NCBI GenBank assembly: GCA_003224135.1
Contig: QHYO01000008.1
Coordinates: 1-8,708 of the forward strand
Direction: 5' to 3'
Source: Acidobacteriota bacterium
Lineage (GTDB): Bacteria > Acidobacteriota > Terriglobia > Acidiferrales > UBA7541
Length of the DNA: 8,708 nucleotides
Part shown: one piece after another, positions 7,166 to 8,708 of the stretch
Layout: the number at the start of each line of letters is the position of its first letter
Position numbering within the stretch: the first letter of the stretch is position 1
Made by a program: the position numbers and the translations under genes
The notes under the pieces: model-generated
The model's input: only the letters and a program-made list of their open reading frames with translations
Database searches by the model: none
What the model was told of the DNA's origin: nothing

Positions 7166-8449
7166 TCAGAAAGTCCTTCTTGTGGGTGCGGGGCGATTCC
7201 AATGCATCGCTGCGCCAAGTAAAAGCCAGACAGCAAGAGCGATCCACTCAGCGCCCGTGAAATGCCCCGGGAATTTAGGGACGAGCTTCATCGCGATAAG
7301 AAGCAGGGCAACGAACACACCGAGTGCCGCGACAAATCGGACCCGTAAGCGAGACTCGATCAGGAAGAGAGATAGACTCGCCGCAAGCCAGCCGCAAGCG
7401 GAGGCCATTGAGCCGACCTCTGTTACAGGAACAAGAAGCGCATCACCAAGGAACAGTCCTGCAAGCGTGGCAACCGTTACGCCGATGATTGCCGTCGACG
7501 GCGTCTGAAATCGGGGATGAATTTCGGCGAAGCGCGTAGGGATCGTGCCGCGCCTGCCGAAAGAAAACAACAAGCGGCTCGCCGCAACGAAATTACCGTT
7601 GAAACACTGGAAAAGACCGAACATCGCCGCGATCAAGATGAGGTGCACAGGCCATTGCGTTCCCATTGCCTGTCCGAATGCGGCGGCAGTGGCCGCGGCC
7701 ACATAAAATGCAGAGCCAACAAAAAGCGCCAGCACAATCGCGCGAAAAAATCCTTGCGAACGAAATTCCTTGTGCGCTTCCTCCGCCACCTTCGGAACGG
7801 ATTCGAATCCCGTCATAAAGTAGGGCACGATCTGCAACACGAGTAATATCGAGACGAGCGGCGCCGCAGAAAAGCCGGGATGCATGTTTCTAACCGACCC
7901 GTGAGTCGCGCTTCCAAGCGCAACGATTGCGAACAAGACAAGAACGGTGGTCGTGGCCCAGCCTTGAAACGTGGCACTGCCACGGATGCCACGATAGTTG
8001 AGCACGCCAAGGAACAACGTCAACAAAATTCCGAGCAGCAGGCGCGGCAAAAACACTGGCTGGCCCTCGATGCGATAGAGCTCCATCGAATTCAGAGACG
8101 GGATCAGGTATCCAGCAAGTTTGCCAACGGCGACTGCTTCCCACGGGCACACGATGAAATACGCGAGCAGCATGATCCATCCGGTGAAGTAGCTGACGAT
8201 GGGAGGAAACACTTCTGCGGTGTAGGCGGCTTCGCCCGCGGCGTCCGGCAAGCGCTTGACCCACTCGCCGTAAACGTAGCCGACGGGGAGCAGAAGCACG
8301 CCCCCGATGCCGAACGCCAGCATGGCTCCAAAAGGACCGCCGCGGCCGAGCCAGTCGTCCATCAGGACCAGCCAGCCAACGCCAATCATCGTGCCGAATG
8401 CCAACGCAAAGTAATCGCGCAGCCTCAGCTTGCGAGCTAGCTGGATCAT
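7166..8449 (-). CDS. APC-family amino acid permease
   Basis: A 427-residue polytopic membrane protein with about 12 hydrophobic segments (roughly 13-32, 38-60, 85-106, 133-150, 160-181, 197-215, 235-258, 268-285, 318-337, 343-365, 371-389, 401-417). 'FGTMIGVGW' (18-26) is the glycine-rich unwound stretch of helix 1 that binds the amino or carboxyl group in APC transporters. 'GFESVPKVAEE' (214-224) and 'SRLLFSFGRRGTIP' (291-304) match the helix-6 end and the conserved R-x-[LF]-[FY]-x-x-[GA]-R-x-G-x-[LI]-P loop. It probably imports an amino acid or amine with a cation; the substrate is not predictable. The start at 8449 was chosen because family similarity begins there ('RKLRLRDYFALAFGTMIG'). 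An in-frame ATG at 8506 would add 19 residues of no recognisable kind. Neither start has a strong Shine-Dalgarno. lgt follows after 35 nt. Confidence 0.88.
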   Translation of the reverse strand: MIQLARKLRLRDYFALAFGTMIGVGWLVLMDDWLGRGGPFGAMLAFGIGGVLLLPVGYVYGEWVKRLPDAAGEAAYTAEVFPPIVSYFTGWIMLLAYFIVCPWEAVAVGKLAGYLIPSLNSMELYRIEGQPVFLPRLLLGILLTLFLGVLNYRGIRGSATFQGWATTTVLVLFAIVALGSATHGSVRNMHPGFSAAPLVSILLVLQIVPYFMTGFESVPKVAEEAHKEFRSQGFFRAIVLALFVGSAFYVAAATAAAFGQAMGTQWPVHLILIAAMFGLFQCFNGNFVAASRLLFSFGRRGTIPTRFAEIHPRFQTPSTAIIGVTVATLAGLFLGDALLVPVTEVGSMASACGWLAASLSLFLIESRLRVRFVAALGVFVALLLIAMKLVPKFPGHFTGAEWIALAVWLLLGAAMHWNRPAPTRRTF

Positions 8450-8462
8450 CGTGGAACGGGGA

Positions 8463-8468
8463 ATTGTA
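8463..8468 (-). promoter_or_regulatory. Possible -10 element for the permease gene
   Basis: The minus strand reads TACAAT 13 nt before ATG 8449. If active, transcription would begin only a few nt before that codon, favouring 8449 over 8506 and implying a very short leader. No clear -35 is present. Confidence 0.25.
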
Positions 8469-8653
8469 CCCGCGTTTTGGGGAAGCCGCCAGAATTGACG
8501 CGGCATTCACATACAGCTAACACACTCCCCGTACAACTCTCAAGACGGATGAGGTTCGATGCGCTCCAGGTCCCACCCGCGCTGCCGAACGTCTCTTTGT
8601 CACATTCCGCACAAACCAACGCTCCCACAGGGGCGTCTCGCGTTTGAATCGAT

Positions 8654-8660
8654 AAGGAGA
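8654..8660 (+). promoter_or_regulatory. Ribosome binding site of the right-edge gene
   Basis: AAGGAGA, close to the perfect anti-16S complement, lies 8 nt before ATG 8669. It is the best Shine-Dalgarno in the window and supports a real gene start there. Confidence 0.7.
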
Positions 8661-8668
8661 ATAGAACT

Positions 8669-8708
8669 ATGCACAGTCGTTTTAGAAGGGCTATGTCCGT
8701 GTTGGCGG
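8669..8708 (+). CDS. Start of a gene running off the right edge (partial, unidentified)
   Basis: Only 13 codons are visible: 'MHSRFRRAMSVLA'. A basic start followed by small and hydrophobic residues could be the beginning of a signal peptide or membrane anchor, but this is too short for any identification. The evidence for a gene is the strong AAGGAGA site at 8654-8660 and the 160-bp non-coding upstream region shared with the divergent permease gene. Confidence 0.6.
   Translation, partial: MHSRFRRAMSVLA

Noticed and set aside
6645..7508. 287-codon plus-strand open frame
   Set aside because: It is antisense to lgt and the permease end, rich in charged and polar residues as expected of a shadow of membrane-protein genes.

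Overview
The window (8,708 bp, GC-rich) looks like a chromosomal segment of an environmental bacterium, most plausibly an Acidobacteriota relative. That placement rests on the style of the proteins and gene mix (AcnA-type aconitase, a C-U-A-E-P-tail radical SAM protein, an exported metal-dependent amidohydrolase, a GDGDYG-type Lgt) and is an inference. No mobile element, CRISPR array, rRNA or tRNA is visible.

Left part, minus strand (1-2110): a two-gene unit. The first gene is a radical SAM protein whose apparent stop codon is better read as selenocysteine. The in-frame TGA at 755-757 sits in the context Cys-TGA-Ala-Glu-Pro, is followed 12 nt later by an 18-nt hairpin of bacterial SECIS type, and the frame stays open for 25 more codons to a second TGA at 677-679. 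Only 22 nt further on begins an ATP-grasp ligase that runs off the left edge of the window. A conventional ORF call would shorten the first gene, and the second can be missed because its 3' end lies outside.

Centre, plus strand (2217-6334): an aconitate hydratase (acnA), full length in content (891 residues when corrected) but broken near codon 95 by loss of one G, then a strong intrinsic terminator. Next come a good sigma-70-type promoter and a secreted metal-dependent amidohydrolase with a signal peptide.

Right part, minus strand (6351-8449): an APC-family amino acid permease followed 35 nt later by lgt, prolipoprotein diacylglyceryl transferase, convergent with the amidohydrolase. At the right edge, divergent from the permease, a plus-strand gene begins at 8669 with a good ribosome binding site; only 13 codons are inside.

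The most notable item is the selenocysteine-containing radical SAM protein with its SECIS and ATP-grasp partner: a possible biosynthetic pair of unknown product. Aconitase (TCA cycle), Lgt (lipoprotein maturation), permease and amidohydrolase are housekeeping or nutrient-acquisition functions with no evident link to that pair.
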